From Devosia litorisediminis (GTDB taxonomy: Bacteria > Pseudomonadota > Alphaproteobacteria > Rhizobiales > Devosiaceae): a stretch of DNA of 64,000 nucleotides. The stretch's first letter is position 1, and each line of letters opens with the position of its first letter. Position numbers and translations under genes: made by a program. Positions 25,401 to 32,838 of the stretch are shown here, one piece after another. The notes beneath the pieces were generated by a model. That model was not told the DNA's origin. It was given only the letters and a program-made list of their open reading frames with translations, and searched no databases. Location: the NCBI RefSeq assembly GCF_018334155.1, contig NZ_JAGXTP010000003.1:186001-250000 (forward strand), in the 5' to 3' direction.

Positions 25401-28400
25401 CTGCAGGGTTGCCGTTCGACTTAAGGTCGTGGAGCGCATTCACGCGCTCGCTCATGAACATTCCCTCGGAAACAGCCGCGACCAGATAAGATGCAGCCTG
25501 TGCCGCAGTGCTTGCTAGCTCAAAGTTCTCGAGCAGCGAGAGCGCACGGCGGATTCGTGTCGGAATTGGATTGCCAGGCGTACCCTCGCCCGGTCCCCAC
25601 TGGTCGGCTCCAGAAAGCCGCGGAAGTACGCGCGCAACAATTGCCTCTCGCCGATGAAATTCCTCATCAAGTGCGGTTGCGGCTTGGGCATCCATCCCGG
25701 CGTCATCATCTTGGGATGGCTCAGCGCGATTGCACGCGTCACGCACCGCCCACCCATAGCGCCAGAGATCAGCACCCTCAGCGTAGACGCTCCGCGCTTC
25801 CAGCGAGGGCCCCACACGTACGAAAGCATGGCCATCCACGCTCGACCTCAATGCCGGCCAAGAAATGAGCAGGACACTTGAGAAATCAATGACACCGTCT
25901 TCGATTTTGCCAAAGAACGAAAATGCCGTGGGCACGGGCACCCGCTCAGCGTCTAGATTAATCTGTTCATCGAAGCGGTTAAAACCTGCTCGATAAAGAC
26001 CTGCAATTTCTGAGGGCGACCACTTCCGGGTCTTTTCGACCAGCAACCTGCTTCCTGCTGGAAGCGTGGCCTCCTGCATAGCAATCCCAGGCACCAACTG
26101 CTCGCTCGAATCTCTCCATTTCACTCCCAGCGGCGATCCCTCCGCGGTACCGGCTGAAGCGAGCAGCAATCTACCATCTGGGCACCACAAGAGAATGCCG
26201 GAGGCCCTAAGGCCCGGGGGCGAGGGCAAGGGGATGGCGTCAGGTACGCCAGCAATCAACCGCGTCAAGCGTGGCCTGCGCAATGCGATCTCTGCGAACA
26301 CTGAGTACGTGAGATTTACGAGCGTTGCTGCAGCATCGAATTCGACATCAGTTGGAAGTGTGGTTCCACCCTCAGTATCAATACTCGGTGCCCAGATGCT
26401 CATGATTGTCTGGGATACGCTAACGACCTTGTTTGGTTCCTCCAAGTCGGAAAAGGAGAAAACGCTAGGGCCCTCTTCGGCACCATATGCTTGCGCGCGT
26501 TGGAGTTCGACTAGCGTCTGGTTGAGCCGTGAGAAAACGGCCTTCGAAGACTGTCCGCTCGCAACGATAAGGCTAGGCAATGGGCGCGCAAATGCGGCAT
26601 CATGCTTTAGTAAAGCGTGTAGCAAACCCTCCGGAAGAGCCTCGCCGCTGCTCGTGCCTGGGAGAAGGAATTTGTGTAGGAAGCTGAATTGGAAATCATT
26701 GTTCCTGACTCCCAAATTCTCCGAGGCAAGGCATGCGATGATCCCAATCTGGCAGCGCGTGTCGAAGCGCGAAAGCAGCTCACCTTTGTCACTCCCAAGG
26801 AGCAGTGTTTGGAGTGAAGTAAACGGGTCATCTAGGACAGACGCTGAAAGAGCCTTAAGGTTTCGGTCGATCCGGTCGCACAACTCTTGACCGAATGTTC
26901 CGGGCAGAACCGCAAATCGCAACGCCCTATCGAGCCCCTCCATTGCCGCCATCGCGATATCAAGGAGATCACTGTCAGAAATTAGGTGTAACGCTCGAGG
27001 TTCGGCGTCGGTCAAGAACCTTATGAAGCTCGCTGCTAGATCATCGCCTGACGGTTCAGCTAGCTTGTCGGCAGCAAAACACCATAGTCGACGATATGCA
27101 TTAGCCCGGTCGTTGAACCGGATATCAGCAGCGCCTAGCGCTATCCCAATCTTGGCCAATCCACCTTCGGCATTTGCTGGGTTATCGAGTTCGCGGTCAA
27201 AAAGCAGCCCAAGCGCGGTGCGGCGATCGATTTCGCCAGCGTCAGCAAGTGGGTCCATGGCCTCTGTGGTCGGCAAGTCTGCAAGAGGACCAGAAAAGCC
27301 GAAGCCAGCGCGATTATCAGTAATCCAGCCGCGGGCTTCAGCGCGTGACATTGGCGGTGGAGTCACGTTCTTGCGATTGAGCGACAAACCCTTATGGGAA
27401 ATGAATGTCTCGATTTTGCGGCGGAGTTGAGCAGCTGTTTCAAAATCTCTGCAGATGATGACTACGTCGTCTACATATCGGGCGTAGGCAGCCGAGCATC
27501 TGTCACTAGTGCCGACTTCCTCGGGCAAAGTATCTTGTTCATTTAGCTTAGAAACTTCGGCGCCCATCATGTCGTCAAGATCGAACAGCGAGATATTTGC
27601 TAGGTACGCTGAAAGATCGGGTCCTTGCGGAATCCCACTCTTCGCGTCACCTGAAACTACCTTGCCAGAAAGCGGATCAAAGTAACGAAGTCCGAAACTA
27701 TGCTGTAGCAGAAAACGGGTGAAAATCTCTGACCTTCCCGCTGCATCATCTGTCTCCGAAGGAGCAAGCAAAGGCGCAAAAGATCCGATATCGCCGTCGA
27801 CGAAATTTAGGCTGTGTAACGCACGTTCGAGAGGCTGTGTAAGCGCGTCGGTAAAGACATCTGATCGGATGTGGTCGTAAAATCCGGTGATATCGAGACG
27901 CACGATCTGCATCTCGTCATGGCGAAAATGCTTGATCCGATCATCAAGACAATCAACGAAAGCTCGCCAGCATTCGAAATATGGACGGAATATCCCTTCA
28001 CGCCGCGGCGGAGAAAGCCCGTTCACTATTGCCATGTCGATCTGATAAGCAAAGCTCAAAGCGGGTTGTTTGAATCCACGGCCGGTCTTGTAGATGCCCC
28101 CATCAAGTCCACCGTCGCGCGAGTACCGAATTGCCGGGATACTGTCCGCAAAACTAGGACAATCGTCGCGATCTCTCAGTAGCTCAACAAGTGCATATTG
28201 CAGCAGAATGGCATCGTGTGCCACGGGTCCCGACTTAAGCCGGTATTTTCCGCCTCCCTTAGGCACATGCCGTGCAAGTAGCGGGCTCGAAGGACCATCG
28301 ATGGCTGCCAATCTTTCACTATGAATATGAAAAAGTGGAGACGCAGCGATCGCAAGCCGTTCCCATGCATCGTCATCGAGAGGGTATTCTCGTCGCGATG

Positions 28401-29931
28401 TTGACGAGCGTCCGAGCGTCAGTGCGGTCAGGAGGTCTGACCTATCATCTGCCGGGTCGCGCAAAGGCTGAAGAACACGCTGCACCTCAGCAGGACTTGC
28501 TGGCGCGCCACCATAACTACGCACCAAGGCCGCGAACTGAGCCAAGCCGAGATTCTGGTCATCTATTGGCAAGGGCGCGATAATGCGCGACCAATCTGCA
28601 TGGTGAAGAGAGATCGCGACGCTTCTGGCGATAGACGCTAGCCGAAGGCGATTGATCGATGACCAATCCAGGCGTGAAGGATCCGTTCCCAGTCTATAAG
28701 CTGCTAGAAACTCTAGGGGGCCGGCGCTCGCAGACCTGATCCGATCCTGAGCATCCTCGAAAGAAAGGCCGCGCAAGAAAGTGTCCGGATCAACTTTTGT
28801 CGTGTCGGTCGCTGACGAGGCAATGATAGTCAGTTCGAATGGATGACCGTGCTGAAGCAGTCCTAAAAGCTGCAACGTGGCATCGTATGCCCCGCGTTTG
28901 CCTGCATCGTCCCAGTCGAAAAAAATGTGGATTCTGAGCTCGCCGTCGAACTCTCCGACCAATTCTTGAATTCGAGCAATTCGTTCGATCTGGCCGGGTG
29001 TGATCTGAGCGCCGAGCACGCCTAGCGCATGAAATCCCAACTGCTCAAGACGGAGAACATCAAAGATGCCCTCGACAAGGTAGATGTCGATGGCACCGCC
29101 ACGGCCGTTCCTGCCCAACTCCTCGACAGCCTTGATCAGTCGACTTTGACCATAGAGGGAGGTGCTACGAGGAAAATTGTAGGAGTAGAGATACTTCGGC
29201 TTTTGCTGGTCAAGTGCGCGTGCGGCGAAGCCGACGGTCTCGTCGTGCGGACCGTCGATGGGAAAAACGATGCGATTGCCGCCAAAAAAACCACGCAATT
29301 TGGGGCCGTAGAGGTCAGCGACCGGCTCGGCGGCGTCGTCTCGGCGAAGCACACCAGCTTCAACAAGCTGCTCTTCAATTGTCCGATCAGCTCTCGCCCG
29401 CTCGATCAAACCCGCAAGGCTTGTATTACCCGCGCCTGCACCACGAAGAAAGGTCGGATCAAATCCTCGCTCTTTCGAAAAGGCGACGAATTTTTCGTCG
29501 GTCTTAGACAACTCGCTAAGACGATGCGTGAGAACGCTAGCTCCAGTAGAACGGTCGACCACAGGGCGCCGCCTTGAATCGAGCTCGACCCCCTCAATCG
29601 CAGCGAGCCGTTGGATCGCCTCCCAAAACGTAACTTTCTCATAATTCTGAATGAGGGCGACCGCATCGCCGTGGGCGCCGCACACGAAGCAATGATAATG
29701 ATCGCGTTCAGTTCGCCCCCCACCACCACGATACAGGTTAAGTGATGGATCCTTGTCATCATGAAATGGGCAAAGGGCGCGCCGCGGCTGGCGTATCCGC
29801 TTGTCTACATGCAGTCCAAGCCGCTCGGCGACCGTGACTATATTGGCCTGTTCAACAAGCTTTGCGACGTCTGTAGATCCGTTGCTAGGTCTGCGAGCCA
29901 AATGATCCCCCTTTTGAGATCCATTTATCAA
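22438..29931 (-). CDS. Giant DnaG-type primase / reverse transcriptase / nitrilase fusion protein
   Basis: The frame spans 2497 codons in one uninterrupted reading frame. Residues 54-84 are a CHC2 zinc finger (C54, H57, C81, C84). Residues about 215-360 match the DnaG catalytic core: NRIVFPI, PKYLYS, LYG, then Toprim with E287 (VEGIFD) and D339-W-D341-D342. Residues about 610-880 are a reverse transcriptase: motif A around D680 (VRLDITGFYDHI), motif B SGIPQGPDLS (765-774), motif C YVDD (819-822). About 1000 residues of unassigned sequence follow. Residues about 1928-2360 are a nitrilase-like domain with E2007 (FPEYSL), K2090 and C2139 (LVCSEMF). RT-nitrilase fusions are known in type 1 defence RTs; the complete primase core is the unusual part. 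The start may be TTG 29931 or, better placed after AAGGGGG, TTG 29901. Confidence 0.9.
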   Translation of the reverse strand: MINGSQKGDHLARRPSNGSTDVAKLVEQANIVTVAERLGLHVDKRIRQPRRALCPFHDDKDPSLNLYRGGGGRTERDHYHCFVCGAHGDAVALIQNYEKVTFWEAIQRLAAIEGVELDSRRRPVVDRSTGASVLTHRLSELSKTDEKFVAFSKERGFDPTFLRGAGAGNTSLAGLIERARADRTIEEQLVEAGVLRRDDAAEPVADLYGPKLRGFFGGNRIVFPIDGPHDETVGFAARALDQQKPKYLYSYNFPRSTSLYGQSRLIKAVEELGRNGRGGAIDIYLVEGIFDVLRLEQLGFHALGVLGAQITPGQIERIARIQELVGEFDGELRIHIFFDWDDAGKRGAYDATLQLLGLLQHGHPFELTIIASSATDTTKVDPDTFLRGLSFEDAQDRIRSASAGPLEFLAAYRLGTDPSRLDWSSINRLRLASIARSVAISLHHADWSRIIAPLPIDDQNLGLAQFAALVRSYGGAPASPAEVQRVLQPLRDPADDRSDLLTALTLGRSSTSRREYPLDDDAWERLAIAASPLFHIHSERLAAIDGPSSPLLARHVPKGGGKYRLKSGPVAHDAILLQYALVELLRDRDDCPSFADSIPAIRYSRDGGLDGGIYKTGRGFKQPALSFAYQIDMAIVNGLSPPRREGIFRPYFECWRAFVDCLDDRIKHFRHDEMQIVRLDITGFYDHIRSDVFTDALTQPLERALHSLNFVDGDIGSFAPLLAPSETDDAAGRSEIFTRFLLQHSFGLRYFDPLSGKVVSGDAKSGIPQGPDLSAYLANISLFDLDDMMGAEVSKLNEQDTLPEEVGTSDRCSAAYARYVDDVVIICRDFETAAQLRRKIETFISHKGLSLNRKNVTPPPMSRAEARGWITDNRAGFGFSGPLADLPTTEAMDPLADAGEIDRRTALGLLFDRELDNPANAEGGLAKIGIALGAADIRFNDRANAYRRLWCFAADKLAEPSGDDLAASFIRFLTDAEPRALHLISDSDLLDIAMAAMEGLDRALRFAVLPGTFGQELCDRIDRNLKALSASVLDDPFTSLQTLLLGSDKGELLSRFDTRCQIGIIACLASENLGVRNNDFQFSFLHKFLLPGTSSGEALPEGLLHALLKHDAAFARPLPSLIVASGQSSKAVFSRLNQTLVELQRAQAYGAEEGPSVFSFSDLEEPNKVVSVSQTIMSIWAPSIDTEGGTTLPTDVEFDAAATLVNLTYSVFAEIALRRPRLTRLIAGVPDAIPLPSPPGLRASGILLWCPDGRLLLASAGTAEGSPLGVKWRDSSEQLVPGIAMQEATLPAGSRLLVEKTRKWSPSEIAGLYRAGFNRFDEQINLDAERVPVPTAFSFFGKIEDGVIDFSSVLLISWPALRSSVDGHAFVRVGPSLEARSVYAEGADLWRYGWAVRDACNRAEPSQDDDAGMDAQAATALDEEFHRREAIVARVLPRLSGADQWGPGEGTPGNPIPTRIRRALSLLENFELASTAAQAASYLVAAVSEGMFMSERVNALHDLKSNGNPAELLARATKRVGRALPEASKHWDITVPPSLPYRRSASAWQTLSVAIGQANGNLPGESAAPLNALEAGAETLAAIADLRALAFEIAASLPEASLERLIGADFDLAWVSDAVGLDLIMINDRFATLDPSLIVQTSKVVHAFCQVVLGKRGGLNFVRDQITPAGWVVLIAILIQVVPVRQRSDFGRPSLWQTHAGMIEAEAALQGLLRYFASSSTTTENAPNWPWDVFDQLLERRPADLPLLLRQLTDATAIEVSNEVSWSAPRTADSQGGRPIMRLADGSSISLADWQIDVSYVVGERGAAMETYPSGNRLRFPYSISRRGDQVLGFHLVSRKLGEAAFGRSFQIVSIPTKNHDDQVVKSDPPAEVSIEQAKPDSVVETLSEEATVSSAASNSTVLDEALALIDKKRLSSWEARSSAKNPGTHRVALVQWDVVDSYYSPGHKGGQYEGLVSPEGDKPAGQTKVKDGGVFLSTSEYRRRTLIREVLKACADLKVDGLVFPEYSLRPETINWLARQLKTQPQKITVWCGTFRVPSGTQLDQDFSAKAAVPFVSSSGPLPTLMNRWDAHTAVLTCLRAIVEKQLIKVEHFARPKRYPSAAAGELIRPPFKEPWIPLLVDENDAFTLGTFSLELVCSEMFPHASSANFVGIIEEAKELADRYGMGKGGETIFSHISRDIYEFARWTAFRNAAKVDGDTDGALVRGEKHQRTLIVLPAMTTRSADYHIFGQNQYLAAGLVTAFCNAVLPHASCGQSGFIGLDGWKRTEGIKTPYGSKAPGIFQLGDSHSGPLGETESAMVIADLDLLRTTDQRPRPHYQHRSLRLVAHLPILFATEKGGHAGPGSYPNKQRQPRTRTVEGKALTFGEARIKVAKALELESVWRSKVNVGSPDEDLPPDYQAAIAETLAALRVLEDFADDPSWLRKRTDSFKTELYDMPPMNPLPALVDWLYVDDRWLPEKYAAEVVLDGDDPLNSDKSLLNVPRSMQDEPPRTID

Positions 29932-30400
29932 CTCGAACCCCAGTCACTTTGCTATCATGCGCTCCGTTGAATCGTAAATCCTGAAGCAATGCAGGACTTT
30001 GGTTGGTCGCTCTTGAGTCGGGAAATGCAGCTTCATGGAGGCAGCTTCTCAGGCGGAGTGCGCGGGGCACGAAGTCGGTACATTGCTCTTGATTAGTCAG
30101 CGGCGCATCTCGAGCATGCAGACTTAGAACTTAGGCATGCTCGCAGACTGCCTTAGATTGCTCCCTATCGGGCTTTGAGCGCGATAGGGGCGACGCGCTG
30201 AATCCTAGCCCGCGCGGCCACTTTTTGCTGGTGACCGCATCGCGCTAGTTCGGTTTTGCAAGGTAACAGGGGATCCGCAGCCACGAGATCTATTATTGGG
30301 CATGCCATGAGCGGGTCCGGCGCAAGTGCACACAAAGGTGCACACGAACGCTCATTTCACCGAACCGATTCTGCAATATCAAACAGTTACGACAGTTCGA
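29932..30400. other. Gene-free right end of the island
   Basis: These 469 bases lie between the giant gene and the tRNA. They hold the presumed promoter of the minus-strand giant gene and the tandem GTGCACAC pair at 30324-30345. Open frames here are short and lack ribosome binding sites. No other gene or RNA is evident. Confidence 0.5.
30324..30345 (+). repeat. Tandem GTGCACAC repeat at the right island end
   Basis: AAGTGCACAC (30324-30333) is followed directly by AAAGGTGCACAC (30334-30345), so GTGCACAC recurs with a 12-nt period, the same period as at 10779-10801 and on the same strand. It lies 56 bp from the right attachment repeat. It is a candidate integrase arm site or accessory-factor site. 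Confidence 0.5.
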
Positions 30401-30414
30401 TGGCGGAGAGAGAG
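30401..30414. repeat. Right attachment-site direct repeat, 3' end of tRNA-Ser
   Basis: TGGCGGAGAGAGAG is the reverse complement of the final 14 nt of tRNA-Ser including CCA. It is identical to 10637-10650. The tRNA remains intact on this side. Confidence 0.8.
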
Positions 30415-30490
30415 GGATTCGAACCCCCGATGGAGTTGCCCCCATGCCGCATTTCGAGTGCGGTGCATTCGACCACTCTGCCATCTCTCC
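30401..30490 (-). tRNA. tRNA-Ser (anticodon CGA)
   Basis: On the minus strand, 90 nt fold into a class II tRNA. The acceptor GGAGAGA pairs with TCTCTCC, followed by discriminator G and an encoded CCA. The anticodon loop CTCGAAA carries CGA (complement of 30454-30456). A long variable arm (about GCAUGGGGGCAACUCCAUC) and the TTCGAATCC T-loop identify serine. It reads UCG codons. Its 3' end served as the integration site of the island. Confidence 0.95.
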
Positions 30491-30710
30491 GCAAGATCGA
30501 TGCTACCCCTTGTGGGGGCGCGTGTGGTCAACACGGGCGGGCTTATGGCATAGCAGCCATCGGGCCGCAACACTTCTTGTAAGCTTTCATTGCGCTTTGG
30601 CCGCCATTGGCCGACGATCACCTCGACCTCACGTTTCCGTGCTTGAGCAAACCATGCCGTCTGTCCTTGCGTTCAAGGAACGCAAGATTTGCTGATAATG
30701 GGAGAAACCA

Positions 30711-31484
30711 ATGGTTAGACGTCGTGAAATGGTTGCCGGAATGGCGACACTGTCCCTGCTGTCTCTGGGCGGCGGATTTGCAACTACAGCCCTGGCACAG
30801 GAGGCCACATTGGACGGCGACACGATTCCGACCGCACAGGGCGACATCACCGTCCACCCTGTTGACCATGCCAGCCTGCTGCTCGGCTATGGCGATCAGA
30901 CCATCTACATCGACCCTGTTGGCGGCGCCGAGCGCTATGCCGGCCTGCCAGCCGCCACCGCCATCCTGATCACCCACGGCCATGGCGACCATTTTGATGT
31001 GCCCACCCTTGAGGCGATTGCCGGGGACGCACCGATCATCACCAATCAGGACGTGTTCGACAAGCTGCCCGAGGCCCTCAGAGCCCAGGCTACCGCCATG
31101 GCCAATGGCGATGATGGTGACATCAATGGCATCGCGCTGAGCGCCGTGCCGGCGCACAACACTACCGAAGGCCGCATGCGCTATCATCCCGTCGGTGTCG
31201 GCAATGGTTATCTGCTGACCCTGGGCGACAAGGTGGTCTATGTGGCCGGCGATACCGAACCGACTCCCGAAATGCTCGCCATGACCGGGATCGCCGTGGC
31301 TTTCCTGCCCATGAACCTGCCCTATACAATGACACCTGAGCAGGCAGCAGAAGCCATCAACACCTTCAAGCCCGCCATTGTTTATCCCTATCACTATGGC
31401 GAGAGTGATCTGAGCGTGCTCGAAACCGCCATTGGGGCCGATACCGAACTGCGTCTGCGCAACTGGTATCCCAACGGCGGCTAG
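30711..31484 (+). CDS. Exported MBL-fold metallo-hydrolase (UlaG-like)
   Basis: This 257-residue protein has a signal peptide (VRRREMVAGMATLSLLSL, cleavage near ALA-QE at about residue 30). The twin basic start could suit Tat or Sec export. The metallo-beta-lactamase fold is shown by H89-x-H91-x-D93-H94 (ITHGHGDHFD), a later VPAHNT His, VAGDTE, and YPYHYGE near the C-terminus. This matches UlaG/YtnP-like hydrolases, whose substrates vary. It is the first chromosomal gene right of the tRNA and stands apart from the ribosomal genes downstream. Confidence 0.87.
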   Translation: MVRRREMVAGMATLSLLSLGGGFATTALAQEATLDGDTIPTAQGDITVHPVDHASLLLGYGDQTIYIDPVGGAERYAGLPAATAILITHGHGDHFDVPTLEAIAGDAPIITNQDVFDKLPEALRAQATAMANGDDGDINGIALSAVPAHNTTEGRMRYHPVGVGNGYLLTLGDKVVYVAGDTEPTPEMLAMTGIAVAFLPMNLPYTMTPEQAAEAINTFKPAIVYPYHYGESDLSVLETAIGADTELRLRNWYPNGG

Positions 31485-31498
31485 ACAGGCTCGCACGC

Positions 31499-31527
31499 TT
31501 GACTCTTGGGGCATTTGCCCTGATAAG
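31499..31527 (+). promoter_or_regulatory. Candidate sigma-70 promoter for rplU-rpmA
   Basis: TTGACT at 31499-31504 and GATAAG at 31522-31527 are separated by 17 bp, a near-consensus arrangement. It lies about 180 bp before rplU, leaving a leader with a hairpin next to the start codon. Confidence 0.5.
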
Positions 31528-31680
31528 CGCCCTCGGAATTGCGCGCAGGCTGGTCTTGCGCGCTTCCTTTGTTTGAAAACGCTGTTCGAGGTTGCCCCGC
31601 TGGTTTGATCGCCAGCAGCATTCACGAAGACCGCAGGATCAGGGCTTGCCCTGCGGCGCCACAGGACGCGACACAATGGG

Positions 31681-31703
31681 ACCGGGCGTTTAACGCTCCC
31701 GGT
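31681..31703 (+). promoter_or_regulatory. Leader hairpin just before the rplU start codon
   Basis: ACCGGGCG pairs with CG-CT-CCCGGT (2-nt bulge, TTTAA loop), ending 6 nt before the rplU ATG, where no Shine-Dalgarno sequence is visible. It could control translation of L21, possibly by autoregulation. That role is inferred from position alone. Confidence 0.35.
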
Positions 31704-31709
31704 TATGCT

Positions 31710-32432
31710 ATGACTTTTGCCGTGATCAAAACCGGTGGCAAGCAGTACAAGGTTGCCGCCAACGACGTTCTCAAGATTGAAAAGCTCGATGCCGAAGCCG
31801 GCACGATCGTCACCTTCGACCAGGTGCTGATGGTTGGCGACGAAGTCGGCGCGCCGCTCATCGAAGGCGCCACTGTCGCTGCTGAGCTGCTCGAGACTCG
31901 CAAGCAGAAGACGGTCATCATTTTCAAGAAGAACCGTCGCCACAATTATCGTCGTCGCAACGGCCACCGCCAGTTGCTCTCGACCGTGCGCATCACCGAA
32001 ATCCTGACCGGCGGCGCCAAGCCAACGATCAAGGCTGCCGGCGTTGCGGCCAAGACTGACGCAGTCAGCGAAGCCAAGCCTGCCAAGGCCAAGACCGCTG
32101 CCAAGGCACCGGCCGCTGACGCCAAGGCTGCTGCACCAAAGAAGGCTGCCGCCAAGGCGGACGCCGATTTCAACGACGACATCAAGCTCATTGGTGGCGT
32201 TGGCCCCGCCCTGGAAAAGAAGCTGAACGCCGCTGGCGTGACCAGCCTGACCCAGATCGCTGCCTGGACGGCTGACGACGTCGTCAAGTTTGACGACCTG
32301 CTCAGCTTCAAGGGCCGCATCGAGCGCGACGAGTGGATTACCCAGGCCCAGGATCTGGTGGCCGGCAAGCCCCCTCGCTCCAAGGTTGACCAGGACGCTG
32401 CGGCCGACAAGGCCGAAGACAAGACGAAGTAA
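31710..32432 (+). CDS. rplU: 50S ribosomal protein L21 with C-terminal helix-hairpin-helix extension
   Basis: Residues 1-103 are a standard L21 ([32 protein letters not shown]), which binds 23S rRNA in the large subunit. An Ala/Lys/Pro-rich linker (about 104-150) follows, then a domain with [20 protein letters not shown] and [14 protein letters not shown], a helix-hairpin-helix-type fold. The total is about 240 residues against about 103 for E. coli L21. Extended L21 proteins of this type occur in Hyphomicrobiales. The ATG at 31710 is chosen because L21 similarity begins exactly there. Confidence 0.95.
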   Translation: MTFAVIKTGGKQYKVAANDVLKIEKLDAEAGTIVTFDQVLMVGDEVGAPLIEGATVAAELLETRKQKTVIIFKKNRRHNYRRRNGHRQLLSTVRITEILTGGAKPTIKAAGVAAKTDAVSEAKPAKAKTAAKAPAADAKAAAPKKAAAKADADFNDDIKLIGGVGPALEKKLNAAGVTSLTQIAAWTADDVVKFDDLLSFKGRIERDEWITQAQDLVAGKPPRSKVDQDAAADKAEDKTK

Positions 32433-32447
32433 GGATCGACAAGCACC

Positions 32448-32714
<267 letters not shown>

Positions 32715-32784
32715 CCCGGCAGGTCCTGTGAACCTGGCCGGTGACCCGTTCCCCGGCTCGTGTTCGCAACCACGCGAAATTGAC

Positions 32785-32814
32785 AAGGGGAACCGGTCTG
32801 CCGGTTCCCCTTTT
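32785..32814 (+). terminator. Rho-independent terminator after rpmA
   Basis: AAGGGGAACCGG and CCGGTTCCCCTT form a perfect GC-rich stem around the loop TCTG and are followed by a T-run. It ends the rplU-rpmA transcript 24 bp before the next gene. Confidence 0.85.
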
Positions 32815-32838
32815 CGCATTCTACAGCTAGAGCGCACC

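Larger units (their letters stand above)
10637..30414. mobile_element. Genomic island integrated at the 3' end of tRNA-Ser(CGA)
   Basis: The island is bounded by a 14-bp direct repeat. One copy, at 30401-30414, is the last 14 nt of the tRNA-Ser gene including CCA; the other is at 10637-10650. A P4-type tyrosine integrase starts 153 bp inside the left end, and paired GTGCACAC repeats lie just inside both ends. The cargo (integrase, AlpA-like HTH, replication-like gene, type I restriction-modification, and the primase-reverse transcriptase-nitrilase locus) has more A/T-rich codon use than the chromosomal genes on either side. About 19.8 kb. The integrase is at the end far from the intact tRNA, unlike many P4-type islands. 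Confidence 0.88.

Noticed and set aside
30256..30582. Short protein frame containing EREGFEPP
   Set aside because: It reads through the tRNA-Ser gene. This EREGFEPP/RERDSNPR pattern is a well-known spurious translation of tRNA-Ser.
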